Assembly (NCBI RefSeq): GCF_024199845.1
Contig: NZ_JANADO010000001.1
Coordinates: 8,172,001 to 8,236,000, forward strand
Length of the DNA: 64,000 bases
Direction: 5' to 3'
From: Bradyrhizobium sp. CCGB12
GTDB taxonomy: Bacteria; Pseudomonadota; Alphaproteobacteria; Rhizobiales; Xanthobacteraceae
Under the pieces are notes generated by a model that searched no databases, was not told where the DNA came from, and saw only the letters and a list, made by a program, of their open reading frames with translations. Both the position numbers and the translations under genes were made by a program. Of this stretch, positions 51,507 to 59,919 are shown piece by piece (the first letter of the stretch is position 1; every line of letters starts with the position of its first letter).

Positions 51507-52202
51507 ATGTTCAAGACCGTAGTGACACTTTTCCGCGGGAGCGTGGCCGCCGCGGGCGAGGAGCTGGAAGACCGGACGGCCCTTCTGATCCTCGACCAGC
51601 AGATGCGCGATGCGGCCGCGGCCGTCGAGCGCAGCAAGCGGACGCTGGCGCTGGCGATCGCGCAGGACCAGCAGGAAGGCCGCAAGTTAGAAGCGACCAT
51701 CGCCCGCATCGCCGATCTCGAGACCCGCACGGTTGCGGCGCTCGACGGCGGCCGCGAGGATCTCGCCAGAGACGCCGCCGAAGCCATCGCAGGCTTGGAG
51801 GCTGATCGCGATGCGGCGATGACGGCCCGCGCACTGTTCGCGACCGAGATCGCCCGGCTGAAGCGGCATGTCGCGAATGCGCAGGCCCGCATCACCGAGC
51901 TCGACCGCGGCCGCCGCGTCGCCCGAGCCTCGGAAGCGGTGCGCTCGCTCCGCCGCAGCGGCATCGAGGCGGCGCGTCCTTACGAATCCACGCTGCCGGA
52001 GGCGGAGAGCACGTTGAGGCGTCTGCGCGACCGGCAGATGGAAGCCCAGGCAGCCGATGATGCGCTGGTCGAACTCGATGCGGCCACCGGTCCGCTCGCC
52101 ACCGCCGAAAAACTCGCCGAACAGGGCTTTGGCCCCCGGCTCAAGACGACCGCAGACGATGTGCTGGCGCGGTTGAAGTCCAAGCGCATGCCGACTGCCT
52201 GA
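51507..52202 (+). CDS. PspA/IM30-family membrane-stress protein
   Basis: A 231-residue protein, almost wholly coiled coil. It starts MFKTVVTLFRGSVAAAGEELEDRTALLILDQQMRDA, the family N-terminal helix that inserts in membranes, followed by long Ala/Arg/Glu helices (AVERSKRTLALAIAQDQQEG, RALFATEIARLKRHVANAQARI). PspA proteins protect and repair the inner membrane and can form ESCRT-III-like polymers. The normal PspF regulator is not seen; a TetR repressor with operators seems to replace it. ATG 51507 follows AGGGAG. The YiaA-like gene follows by 51 bp. Confidence 0.9.
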   Translation: MFKTVVTLFRGSVAAAGEELEDRTALLILDQQMRDAAAAVERSKRTLALAIAQDQQEGRKLEATIARIADLETRTVAALDGGREDLARDAAEAIAGLEADRDAAMTARALFATEIARLKRHVANAQARITELDRGRRVARASEAVRSLRRSGIEAARPYESTLPEAESTLRRLRDRQMEAQAADDALVELDAATGPLATAEKLAEQGFGPRLKTTADDVLARLKSKRMPTA

Positions 52203-52253
52203 TCTCAATCCCGATCTCGAACCCAATCATCATTCGAAACACAGGAGACCATC

Positions 52254-52529
52254 ATGAACCAGAACGGCCAACCCCACAGCAGCGCTTGGGTGACCTTCAC
52301 TTACGCGTCTTTCGCAGCCTCCGCCTTCCTCGTCGCCATCGGCGTCTTCTTCCTGCCGATCGATCTCTGGATGAAGGGCTATCTCACGATGGGCATCGTG
52401 ATGCTGATCCAGACCTGCATCACCCTGACCAAGACCGTGCGCGACAATCATGAGAGTGGCCGGCTGGTGAACCGCATCGAGGATGCCAAGGCAGAGCGTC
52501 TGCTGATGGAGGTCTCCAAGGCAGCTTGA
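52254..52529 (+). CDS. YiaA/YiaB-type inner-membrane protein
   Basis: A 91-residue membrane protein with two helices: AWVTFTYASFAASAFLVAIGVFFL (about residues 11-34) and KGYLTMGIVMLIQTCITLTKTV (about 41-62), the YiaAB two-helix domain, then a charged tail RDNHESGRLVNRIEDAKAERLL. In the enteric bacteria yiaA/yiaB are of unknown function. Pairing with a PspA-family gene under a TetR repressor suggests a joint envelope-stress role. An AGGAG lies eight bases before the ATG. Confidence 0.92.
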   Translation: MNQNGQPHSSAWVTFTYASFAASAFLVAIGVFFLPIDLWMKGYLTMGIVMLIQTCITLTKTVRDNHESGRLVNRIEDAKAERLLMEVSKAA

Positions 52530-52567
52530 TAAGGCGGCCTGAGACGGCCGAAACCATACGCAAGGAG

Positions 52568-52592
52568 GCGGCGGAGCAATTGGCTCCGCCGC
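52568..52592 (+). terminator. Stem-loop after the YiaA-like gene
   Basis: Perfect 10-bp stem GCGGCGGAGC with loop AATTG, 39 bp after the stop. No T tract follows, so it is a weak terminator or an mRNA-stabilising hairpin. The rest of the 253-bp gap before the next gene holds no gene I can support. Confidence 0.55.
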
Positions 52593-52782
52593 TTCCGCGT
52601 CGAAGGCACCGCGGCGCGTTCCATCAAGCCTCATATCGCGACTGCGAAATGCAATAGAGCCATGACGGATCGCGCGGGTGCGCTCCCTTGCGCCGCGGCG
52701 GCGGCCAGCGCACTCTACGCAGGCGGCTCGCAAAGAACGCCGCCAATAAGATGTGCCTACAAGATCTCGGCGAGGAAGCTCC

Positions 52783-53844
52783 ATGGCGGCGACGCGGATC
52801 GACTGCGACATCCATCCGGCGGTTGGCGGTACCCGCACGACGCTGCTTCCCTATCTCAGCGACCATTGGAAAGAGCAGGTGGTGAGCCGCGCCATCGACG
52901 GGCTCGATCTCACCTCTTATCCGCCGACCATGCCCCTTTCAGGTCGGGCCGACTGGCGACCGGCGAATGGTGCCAAACCCGGCTCCGATCTCGCCATGGT
53001 GCAGAAGGGCGCGTTCGACCAGCTGGGTGCGAGCCACGCCATCCTCAACGTGCTCTACGGCGCGCAAGCTGTGTTCGACGCCTACATGGCGGCCGACTTC
53101 TGCAAGGCCATCAACGACTGGATCGCCGCCGAATGGCTGTCGCGCGATCCCCGCCTGCGCGCGTCCATCGTGGTGCCGATGCAGGCGCCGGATCTCGCGA
53201 TCGAGGAGATAGAGCGCCGCGCCGGCGATCACCGCTTCGTATCCATCCTGGTGTTGGCGCAGGGCGAGACGCTGCTGGGGCGGCGCCATTTCTGGCCGGT
53301 CTACCAGCTCGCCGAGAAGTACAAGCTGCCGCTCGCGATCCACGCCGGCACGCAATACCGGCAGGCGCCGAGCTCGGCCGGCTGGCCATCGCACCGCTAC
53401 GAATATTATTTCGTCGAGGCGCAGGCGTTTCAGGCGCAGATCCTCAGCCTGATCTACGAGGGCGTGTTCGGCAAGTTTCCGAGCTTGAAGGTCGTGCTGA
53501 TGGAATCGGGTGTCAGCTGGCTGCCGGCCTTCATGTGGCGCGCCAACAAGACCTGGCGCGGCGTGCGCGTCGAGGTCCCCTGGGTGGAGCGCGAGCCGGC
53601 CGCGATCATCCGCGAGAATTTCCGCGTCACCATGCAGCCGTTCGACGCGCCGGCAAACGCGAAAGGCGTCGAGGAGATCATCGACCAGATCGGCTCGGAA
53701 AAGATGTTCCTGTTCGCGTCCGACTATCCGCACTGGCAGTTCGACGGCGACGATCCGATCCCGCCGAACCTGCCGAGGAGCATCATCGAGAAGATGTGTG
53801 TCGACAATCCGCTGGAGACGTTTCCGCGGCTGTCGATCAACTAA
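52783..53844 (+). CDS. Amidohydrolase family 2 protein (ACMSD-like)
   Basis: A 353-residue metal-dependent hydrolase or decarboxylase of the amidohydrolase-2 group. Key segments are RIDCDIHPAVGG (DxH metal site), LAIHAGTQY with the third histidine, VVLMESGVSWLP and LFASDYPHWQFDGDD with the metal aspartate. Relatives such as ACMSD decarboxylate aromatic or muconate acids. Start ATG 52783 follows GAGGAAG; the upstream frame is not conserved. It forms an operon with a paralogue 15 bp downstream and a Rieske protein. Confidence 0.9.
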   Translation: MAATRIDCDIHPAVGGTRTTLLPYLSDHWKEQVVSRAIDGLDLTSYPPTMPLSGRADWRPANGAKPGSDLAMVQKGAFDQLGASHAILNVLYGAQAVFDAYMAADFCKAINDWIAAEWLSRDPRLRASIVVPMQAPDLAIEEIERRAGDHRFVSILVLAQGETLLGRRHFWPVYQLAEKYKLPLAIHAGTQYRQAPSSAGWPSHRYEYYFVEAQAFQAQILSLIYEGVFGKFPSLKVVLMESGVSWLPAFMWRANKTWRGVRVEVPWVEREPAAIIRENFRVTMQPFDAPANAKGVEEIIDQIGSEKMFLFASDYPHWQFDGDDPIPPNLPRSIIEKMCVDNPLETFPRLSIN

Positions 53845-53859
53845 TTCCGGAGGTTTCGC

Positions 53860-54972
53860 ATGAGCGACGTCATCGACCGCCCGCTACGCGAAGACGAAAA
53901 GCCCGCCGCATCAAGGCTGCGCATCGTCGATTGCGACGTGCATCCGAGCCTGAGATCGACGGACGACCTCAACGAGTTCCTGCCAAAGCGCTGGCAGCAG
54001 CACCTGAAGGAATATGGCAGCCATCTGCGCACACCGTACCTCTTCACGACGCCCTATCCGCGCTCCTCGCCGCTGATCGCGCGGCGTGACGCATGGCCGC
54101 CGACCGGCGGGGTGCCGGGCTCCGATCTCGCCTTCATGCAGAAGCAGCATCTCGATCCGCTCGACGTCGAGTTCGGCATTTTGCAGGTGCTCGATCTCTT
54201 CATCTTCTCGCAGCAGAACCTGGAATTCGGTGCCGCGATCCAGCGCGCCATCAACGACTGGCAGCTGGCGTTCTGGTCGCATCGCGATCCGCGCCTGAAG
54301 GCCTCGATCCTGGTCGGGCAGGACGGGTTCGACCTCGCCATCGCCGAGATCGAGCGCTGCGCAAAAACCGGCGAATACATCCAGATCAACGTCTCGCCGC
54401 GCGCCAACGAGCCGCTCGGCCGGCGCCGCTATTGGCCGATCTACGAGCGCGCCGAGGCGCTGGACCTGCCGCTCGGCATCCATGTCGGCGGCTATGGCGG
54501 CCACGCGCCGACCGGTGGCGGCTGGCCGTCCTATTATGTCGAGGAGCATCAGTCCAATGCGCACACCATCGCGGCGCAGCTTGCCAGCCTCGTGATCGAG
54601 GGCGTGCTGGAGCGCTTCCCGAAGTTGAAGATCGTCTTCATCGAAGGCGGGTTCGGCTGGATTCCTTCGGCGGTGTGGCGCATGGATCAGCATTTCGAGC
54701 GCTTCCGCAGCGAGGTTCCGCATCTCCGGCGCAAGCCGTCGGAATATGTCCGCGAGCATTTCTGGTTCACGACGCAGCCGATCGACGAGCCGGACGAGGC
54801 GCGGCATCTGCGCGCCCTGATCGAATGGGTCGGCATCGACCGTCTGTTGTTCTCGTCGGATTATCCACACTGGGATTTCGACGATCCGCGCTTCGCCTTC
54901 AAGACGCCGCTGACCGAGGCCGAGCGAAAGAAGATCTTCAGCACCAATGCCCGCGCGGTCTACAAGTTCTGA
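53860..54972 (+). CDS. Amidohydrolase family 2 protein, paralogue
   Basis: A 370-residue relative of the gene just upstream: RIVDCDVHPSLRS (metal site), LPLGIHVGGYGG with histidine, IVFIEGGFGWIPS and LFSSDYPHWDFDDP with the aspartate. Both share the WxHRDPRLKAS block. GGAGG precedes the ATG at 53860. Two similar but not identical enzymes in one transcript suggests a heteromer or successive steps on related acids. The Rieske gene begins eight bp after its stop. Confidence 0.9.
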   Translation: MSDVIDRPLREDEKPAASRLRIVDCDVHPSLRSTDDLNEFLPKRWQQHLKEYGSHLRTPYLFTTPYPRSSPLIARRDAWPPTGGVPGSDLAFMQKQHLDPLDVEFGILQVLDLFIFSQQNLEFGAAIQRAINDWQLAFWSHRDPRLKASILVGQDGFDLAIAEIERCAKTGEYIQINVSPRANEPLGRRRYWPIYERAEALDLPLGIHVGGYGGHAPTGGGWPSYYVEEHQSNAHTIAAQLASLVIEGVLERFPKLKIVFIEGGFGWIPSAVWRMDQHFERFRSEVPHLRRKPSEYVREHFWFTTQPIDEPDEARHLRALIEWVGIDRLLFSSDYPHWDFDDPRFAFKTPLTEAERKKIFSTNARAVYKF

Positions 54973-54979
54973 GACAGGC

Positions 54980-55393
54980 ATGGCTCGTCACATCATCGCC
55001 ACCACCTCGGAGATTCCGCCCGGCGGCAACAAGGTCGTCGATATCGCCGGCCGCGACATCGTCGTGTTCCACGTCAATGGCGAGTTCTTCGCGCTGTTGA
55101 ACCGCTGTCCCCACGAGGGTGCGCCGCTGGAGAAAGCCGCCTGCGTGGCGCGGCTGACCTCGCCCGAGCCCGGCGTCTACGAGCGCTCGCGCGTCGGCGA
55201 GATGCTGCGTTGTCCCTGGCACGGCTGGGAGTTCGACATGCGCAACGGCCAGTCCTGGTTCGATCCGAAGCGCATCAGGATCCGGTCATATCCGGTCGCG
55301 GTGGAGCGCGGGGAGGAATTGCAGAAGGGGCCGTATGTTGCCGAGACATTTCCCGTGCATGTCGAGGACAGCTACGTGATTGTCGAGGTCTAG
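54980..55393 (+). CDS. Rieske [2Fe-2S] ferredoxin-like protein
   Basis: A 137-residue protein with a single Rieske domain: the first ligands in LLNRCPHEGAPLEKA and the second pair in LRCPWHGWEFDM. Such small ferredoxins feed electrons to ring-hydroxylating oxygenases or other redox partners; no oxygenase alpha subunit is seen in the window, so the acceptor may be elsewhere, or the protein may serve the amidohydrolases as a fixed partner. Third gene of the operon. An extended loop between the two ligand pairs (VARLTSPEPGVYERSRVGEM) is longer than in typical ferredoxins. Confidence 0.9.
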   Translation: MARHIIATTSEIPPGGNKVVDIAGRDIVVFHVNGEFFALLNRCPHEGAPLEKAACVARLTSPEPGVYERSRVGEMLRCPWHGWEFDMRNGQSWFDPKRIRIRSYPVAVERGEELQKGPYVAETFPVHVEDSYVIVEV

Positions 55394-55402
55394 ATTGCGC
55401 AT

Positions 55403-55499
55403 CGTCATTCCGGGGCATTCGCGCAGCGAATCAGGCCGAAATCTGGAGATTCCCCGGTGCGCCTGTGGTCTGGTCCTTCGGACCATCCCGGAATGACTG
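55403..55499. repeat. Palindromic repeat, family D, second copy
   Basis: Ends CGTCATTCCGGGGC (55403-) and TCCCGGAATGAC (to 55499) with a degraded centre containing GGTCCTTCGGACC. Related to 5743-5845. Confidence 0.65.
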
Positions 55500-55566
55500 A
55501 TCACACATTGAGATTCGAACGCAGGTGCGATATGGCTCTCGCGCTTTCCAGAGGCGGAGATGAGCT

Positions 55567-55773
55567 TTGTCCAAACAATCCCTGCGTGAGGAGGCCGAGC
55601 GCCTGATCCGCGAATCGATGGAAAAGAAGACCATCGTCGTCAAGCAGGGCGCCACCCGCATCGAGGCCGTCTGCGGCAAGTGCGGCGCGCCGAACCGGGT
55701 GCAAGCGGAGAAGGGCCAAACCCGCGTCAAATTCGCCTGCAAGAATTGCGGGCACAAGCAAGAGACGCTGTAG
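55567..55773 (+). CDS. Small zinc-ribbon-like protein
   Basis: A 68-residue protein: a charged helix LREEAERLIRESMEKK, then a beta part with two CxxC knuckles, VCGKCGAPNR (Cys36, Cys39) and FACKNCGHKQ (Cys58, Cys61), a likely zinc ribbon. It may bind nucleic acid or act as a scaffold. The only good upstream start is TTG at 55567, with GAGATGAG shortly upstream; a later ATG (MEKKTIVV at 55618) would give a 51-residue protein. Function unknown. Confidence 0.65.
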   Translation: MSKQSLREEAERLIRESMEKKTIVVKQGATRIEAVCGKCGAPNRVQAEKGQTRVKFACKNCGHKQETL

Positions 55774-55781
55774 GGTTCTAA

Positions 55782-55917
55782 CCCTCTCCCCTTGTGGAGA
55801 GGGTGGCTTCGCGCAGCGAAGCCGGGTGAGGGGTTCTCTCCTCACGGACGATTGCGCGAGGTGAAAGAACCCCTCATCCGGCGCTTCGCGCCACCTTCTC
55901 CCACAAGGGGAGAAGGG
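55782..55917. repeat. Palindromic repeat, family B
   Basis: Arms CCCTCTCCCCTTGTGGAGAGGG (from 55782) and CTTCTCCCACAAGGGGAGAAGGG (to 55917), with inner GGCTTCGCG..GCGCTTCGCG. It separates convergent genes. Confidence 0.85.
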
Positions 55918-55924
55918 AAGGCGC

Positions 55925-56770
55925 CTACTCTCCCTCCACAAATCTCTTAAACGCGTCCGCATAATCCGGATGCCAGCGCGACAGCGGAGGGCGGTTCTCG
56001 ATGATGTCGCCGGCGGCCCATTGCATGCGCTTCTCGTCGAGAGTGCGCGGCACGTCATTGTCCGGGCACAGGATATAGAAGTCGCCAGCCTCCAGACGCG
56101 TCAGCATGAAATCGACCGTCTGCTCCGGTGTCCAGGCGCCGGCCGGCTTTTCGGTGCGGCCTTTCGCGGTCAGCCCGGTGAAGACAAAGCCGGGAATGAG
56201 CAGATGCGCAGTGATGCGACAGTCCCTGGTATTGCGCAGCTCGTGCTGGAGCGCTTCCGTGAACGCCTTCGCGCCGGCCTTGGAGACGTTGTAGGCGGGA
56301 TCGCCGGGCGGCGCGGTGATGCCCTGCTTGGATCCGGTGTTGATGATCAGGCCGGCCTTGCCGCGCGCGATCATATTGGGCGCGAAGATGCGTGAGCCGT
56401 TGATGATGCCCCACATGTTGACGCCGATGATGCGCTGCCAATTGTCGGGCTCGGCGAACAGTGTGCTGCCGGGCTGGATGCCGGCATTGTTCATCAGGAT
56501 GTCAGTGCCGCCAAAGCGTTCGCGCACGGCGTGTTCCAGTCCCGCCACGCTCTCGGCCTTGCTGACATCTACGGCCAACGTCATCACATGTGTGGCAGAC
56601 GTGACGGATGACAGTTTTGTTGCGGCCTCGGCCAATCGAGCCGCATCGACATCGGCGATGCAGACCTTCATGCCGGCACGCGCGAAGGCTGCTGCGGCGG
56701 CGAATCCAATACCGGACGCACCACCCGTGATCACGGCAACATTGTCTTTGGCGATGGCGGAATGCGGCAT
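55925..56770 (-). CDS. Short-chain dehydrogenase/reductase
   Basis: A 281-residue NAD(P)-dependent oxidoreductase. Nucleotide loop AVITGGASGIGFAAAAAFARAG, NNAGIQPGSTLF, the catalytic serine in INTGSKQG and YxxxK in YNVSKAGAKAFTEAL are all present. A C-terminal extension carries FYILCPDNDVPRTLDEKRMQWAAGDI, shared with a rhizobial SDR branch. It is divergent from the aldehyde dehydrogenase gene, so alcohol to aldehyde to acid oxidation of one substrate is a plausible combination. Substrate not known. Confidence 0.92.
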   Translation of the reverse strand: MPHSAIAKDNVAVITGGASGIGFAAAAAFARAGMKVCIADVDAARLAEAATKLSSVTSATHVMTLAVDVSKAESVAGLEHAVRERFGGTDILMNNAGIQPGSTLFAEPDNWQRIIGVNMWGIINGSRIFAPNMIARGKAGLIINTGSKQGITAPPGDPAYNVSKAGAKAFTEALQHELRNTRDCRITAHLLIPGFVFTGLTAKGRTEKPAGAWTPEQTVDFMLTRLEAGDFYILCPDNDVPRTLDEKRMQWAAGDIIENRPPLSRWHPDYADAFKRFVEGE

Positions 56771-56953
56771 GGAATGTCTCCGGGAGAGGGGGAATTCGAG
56801 CTATAACATGGCGCTCGCGCGACCCTGCACAAGTCGGCATGGGAGGTCTTCGTTCCGCGCTGCCTTTACGCCTCTCCGCCACCGCTGTATTCTCTTCGAC
56901 CTAACGATCCCGCCCAGATCGAACCAATCAATCACCTGATAGGGAGTGCAGCC

Positions 56954-58450
56954 ATGGCTGTGTCGCAGGCTATTCCGATCACGCGCCATCCGTTCGCCAA
57001 CGGGTCTTACAAGCAGATGCTGATCGACGGGAAGTGGGTCGACGCTGCCTCCGGCAAGCGCTTCGAGACCCGCAATCCCGCCACCGGCGAGCTGCTCGCA
57101 ACCGTCGCCGAAGGCGACAAGGAGGATATCGATCGTGCGGTCGCCGCCGCACGCCGCGCCTTCGAAGGACCCTGGAGCAAGGTCAAGCCGTTCGAGCGGC
57201 AGAACCTGCTTCTGAAGCTCGCCGACCTCGTCGAGAAGAATTTCGACGAATTGTCGCAGCTCGACACGCTCGACATGGGTGCGCCGCTCAGCCGCACCCG
57301 TGCCTATCGCCTGCGTGCCGTCGGCATGCTGCGCTATTACGCTGGCCAGACCACCGCGATCCATGGCGAGACGATCGAGAACTCGCTGCCGGGCGAAATC
57401 TTCTCCTACACGCTGAAGGAGCCCGTCGGTGTCGTCGGCGCCATCATCCCCTGGAACGGCCCGCTCACCGCGACGCTCTGGAAGATTGGACCCGCGATCG
57501 CGACCGGCTGCACCGTAGTGCTCAAGCCCGCCGAAGAGGCGCCGCTGACCTCGCTGCGCATTGCCGAACTCGCGATCGAAGCCGGCATTCCGCCCGGCGT
57601 CGTCAACGTCGTGCCGGGCTATGGCGAGACCGCGGGCGCCGCGCTCGCCTCGCACCATGACGTCGACAAGGTCGCCTTCACTGGCTCGCACGTCACGGGA
57701 CAGTCGATCATCCGTGCGTCGGCGGGCAACCTCAAGCGCGTCTCGCTCGAGCTCGGCGGCAAGTCGCCGGACATCGTGTTCGCGGATGCCGATCTCGATG
57801 CGGCCGTCCCCGGCGCCGCAATGGCGGTGTTCGCCAACTCCGGCCAGATCTGCAGCGCGGGCACCCGCCTGTTCGTCGAGCAGTCGGTCTACGAAGAGTT
57901 CGTCGGCCGCGTCGCCGAGTTCGGCAAGAAGCTGCAGGTCGGCAACGGCCTCGATCCCAATGTGCAGATTGGCCCGCTCGTCTCCGAGGAGCAACTCAAG
58001 CGCGTCACCGGCTATCTCGACATCGGCCAGAAAGAAGGCGCGAAGGCGCTCGCCGGTGGCGGCCGTGTCACTGAAGGCGCGCTGTCGAAGGGCTTCTTCG
58101 TCTCGCCGACCGTGTTCGCGGGCGTCCAGGACAACATGCGCATCGCGCAGGAGGAGATCTTCGGTCCCGTCATCTCCGCGATCGCGTTCAAGGACATGGA
58201 CGAACTGGTCAAGCGCGCCAACGCCACCACGTTCGGCCTCGGCTCCGGCCTGTGGACGCGCGACGTCAGCAAGGCGCATGCGGTGGCGAAGAGCCTGCGT
58301 GCCGGCTCGGTGTGGGTGAACTGCTACCAGGCAATGGACCCGGCCGTGCCGTTCGGCGGCTACAAGATGAGCGGCTACGGCCGCGAGTCCGGCAAGCAGC
58401 ACGTCGAGGAATATCTCAACGTGAAGGCGGTCTGGATCAAGACGGCGTAA
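56954..58450 (+). CDS. Aldehyde dehydrogenase family protein
   Basis: A 498-residue NAD(P)-dependent enzyme oxidising an aldehyde to an acid. Landmarks: VVGAIIPWNGPLTATLWKIGPAI (cofactor), KPAEEAPLTSL, KRVSLELGGKSPDIVF with the general-base glutamate, NSGQICSAGTRLFVEQS with the catalytic cysteine, and VPFGGYKMSGYGRESGK at the C-terminus. It resembles betaine- or phenylacetaldehyde-type dehydrogenases. GGAG lies eight bases upstream of the ATG. Same direction as the Old Yellow Enzyme gene, 121 bp away. Confidence 0.94.
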   Translation: MAVSQAIPITRHPFANGSYKQMLIDGKWVDAASGKRFETRNPATGELLATVAEGDKEDIDRAVAAARRAFEGPWSKVKPFERQNLLLKLADLVEKNFDELSQLDTLDMGAPLSRTRAYRLRAVGMLRYYAGQTTAIHGETIENSLPGEIFSYTLKEPVGVVGAIIPWNGPLTATLWKIGPAIATGCTVVLKPAEEAPLTSLRIAELAIEAGIPPGVVNVVPGYGETAGAALASHHDVDKVAFTGSHVTGQSIIRASAGNLKRVSLELGGKSPDIVFADADLDAAVPGAAMAVFANSGQICSAGTRLFVEQSVYEEFVGRVAEFGKKLQVGNGLDPNVQIGPLVSEEQLKRVTGYLDIGQKEGAKALAGGGRVTEGALSKGFFVSPTVFAGVQDNMRIAQEEIFGPVISAIAFKDMDELVKRANATTFGLGSGLWTRDVSKAHAVAKSLRAGSVWVNCYQAMDPAVPFGGYKMSGYGRESGKQHVEEYLNVKAVWIKTA

Positions 58451-58571
58451 GGCCTGTTCTCTCTCTCGCGTTCCGTAGGAGGGAATATCGACTTTTGCAG
58501 GGGCGGCGCCTTTTCCGGTGGCCGCCCTTCGCTATATGATCTGCATCCTTTGATAGCCATTCGGGGACCAC

Positions 58572-59699
58572 ATGAAATTCGAGGCGTTGTTCAAACCGTT
58601 GCAGGTCGGCCCGTACAAGCTCGCGCATCGCGTCGCGATGGCGCCGCTGACGCGTATGCGCGCCGAGCGCGAGAGCTTTTCGCCGCGCCCGCTCAACGCC
58701 GAATATTACGGCCAGCGCGCAACAAAGGGCGGCCTGCTCATCGCCGAAGCCTCGCCGGTCCTCTCGCACGGCCGCGGCAATCCCGCGACACCGGGCATCT
58801 ATTCGGAGGCGCAGATTGCCGGCTGGCGCAAGGTGGTCGACGCGGTCCACGCCAAGGGCGGCATCATCTTCCTCCAGCTCTGGCATGTCGGCCGCGTTTC
58901 GCATTCCTCCTTCCATGGCGGCCAGCTGCCGGTGTCGGCCTCGGCGATCCCGATCAGGGCCGAGGGTATGAGGGCGATGACCGCTGACGGCAAGATTGCC
59001 GACTACGAGACGCCGCGCGCGCTGGCGACCGAGGAGGTCAATAACATCGTCGAGGCGTTCCGGCAGGGTGCCAAGAACGCGCTCGCCGCCGGCTTCGATG
59101 GCGTCGAGATCCATGGTGCCAATGGCTATCTGCTCGAGCAGTTCCTGCAATCGCGCAGCAATCAGCGCACCGACCAATATGGTGGTTCCATCGAGAACCG
59201 CGCGCGGCTGCTGCTCGAGATCACGCAGGCCGCGATCGACGTCTGGGGCGCGAACCGCGTCGCGGTCCGGCTGTCGCCACATGGTATCGCCAACGATTCC
59301 GGCGAACCCGATCCGATGCCGCTCTACACCCATGTGGTGAAGGCGCTCGACAAGCTGGGCCTTGCCTATCTGCACTTCATCGAGCCGCGCTCCAGCGGTG
59401 CAGGCCGCGCCGACGTCCACTGGGAGAACGTGCCGTCCGCGATGGTGCTGTTCCGCCCGCACTACAGCGGCGTGTTGATGACCGCCGGCGGCTTCACCGG
59501 CGAGACCGCGAATGCGGCGATCGCCGACGGCCACGCCGATATCATCGCTTTCGGCCGCATCTTCATCTCCAATCCCGATCTGCCGCGCCGGCTGGAGCAC
59601 AACTATCCGATCACGCCGTACAACCGCGCGACGTTCTATGGCGGCGAGGCGAAAGGGTACACGGATTATCCGGTTTATGACGAGCTGACGCCGGCGTAG
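58572..59699 (+). CDS. Alkene reductase, Old Yellow Enzyme family (NemA-like)
   Basis: A 375-residue FMN enzyme reducing activated C=C bonds of unsaturated carbonyls, maleimides or nitro compounds. Motifs are MAPLTRMRAE, LQLWHVGRVSH, VEIHGANGYLLEQFLQ with the His-x-x-Asn carbonyl-binding pair, NQRTDQYGGS and IAFGRIFISNPDLPRRL. Length and order match NemA/YqjM-type enzymes of proteobacteria. Located between aldehyde dehydrogenase and GFA-type genes, in a detoxification-like context. Start ATG 58572, with a GGGGA seven bases earlier. Confidence 0.94.
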   Translation: MKFEALFKPLQVGPYKLAHRVAMAPLTRMRAERESFSPRPLNAEYYGQRATKGGLLIAEASPVLSHGRGNPATPGIYSEAQIAGWRKVVDAVHAKGGIIFLQLWHVGRVSHSSFHGGQLPVSASAIPIRAEGMRAMTADGKIADYETPRALATEEVNNIVEAFRQGAKNALAAGFDGVEIHGANGYLLEQFLQSRSNQRTDQYGGSIENRARLLLEITQAAIDVWGANRVAVRLSPHGIANDSGEPDPMPLYTHVVKALDKLGLAYLHFIEPRSSGAGRADVHWENVPSAMVLFRPHYSGVLMTAGGFTGETANAAIADGHADIIAFGRIFISNPDLPRRLEHNYPITPYNRATFYGGEAKGYTDYPVYDELTPA

Positions 59700-59706
59700 A
59701 CGATGT

Positions 59707-59790
59707 CGTAGCCCGGATGAGCGAAGCGATATCCGGGACTTTCGCCTAGCAATGGCTTCCCCGGATGTCGCTTCGCTCATCCGGGCTACG
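59707..59790. repeat. Palindromic repeat, family E (CGTAGCCCGGATGAGCG type)
   Basis: Near-perfect inverted repeat CGTAGCCCGGATGAGCGAAGC (from 59707) with GCTTCGCTCATCCGGGCTACG (to 59790). The only copy in the window, right after the reductase stop; it may act as a terminator-like hairpin. Confidence 0.88.
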
Positions 59791-59826
59791 AAACTATTGT
59801 TGGACTCCGACGGTCACCACAAACTC

Positions 59827-59906
59827 CGTCATTGTGAGCGCAGCGACGCAATCCAGAACCTTTCCGCGGAGGCAGTCTGGATTGCTTCGCTGCGCTCGCA
59901 ATGACG
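59827..59906. repeat. Palindromic repeat, family A
   Basis: Ends CGTCATTGTGAGCGCAGCGAC (from 59827) and GCGCTCGCAATGACG (to 59906), inner ATCCAGAACC/GTCTGGATTGC. It ends 13 bp before the next start codon, so it may lie in the leader of the GFA gene. Confidence 0.88.
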
Positions 59907-59919
59907 ATCGGGAGGCACA

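Noticed and set aside
58480..58540. GGGCGGC..GCCGCCC hairpin after the aldehyde dehydrogenase as a terminator
   Set aside because: The stem is interrupted and no T tract follows; not strong enough to list as a feature.
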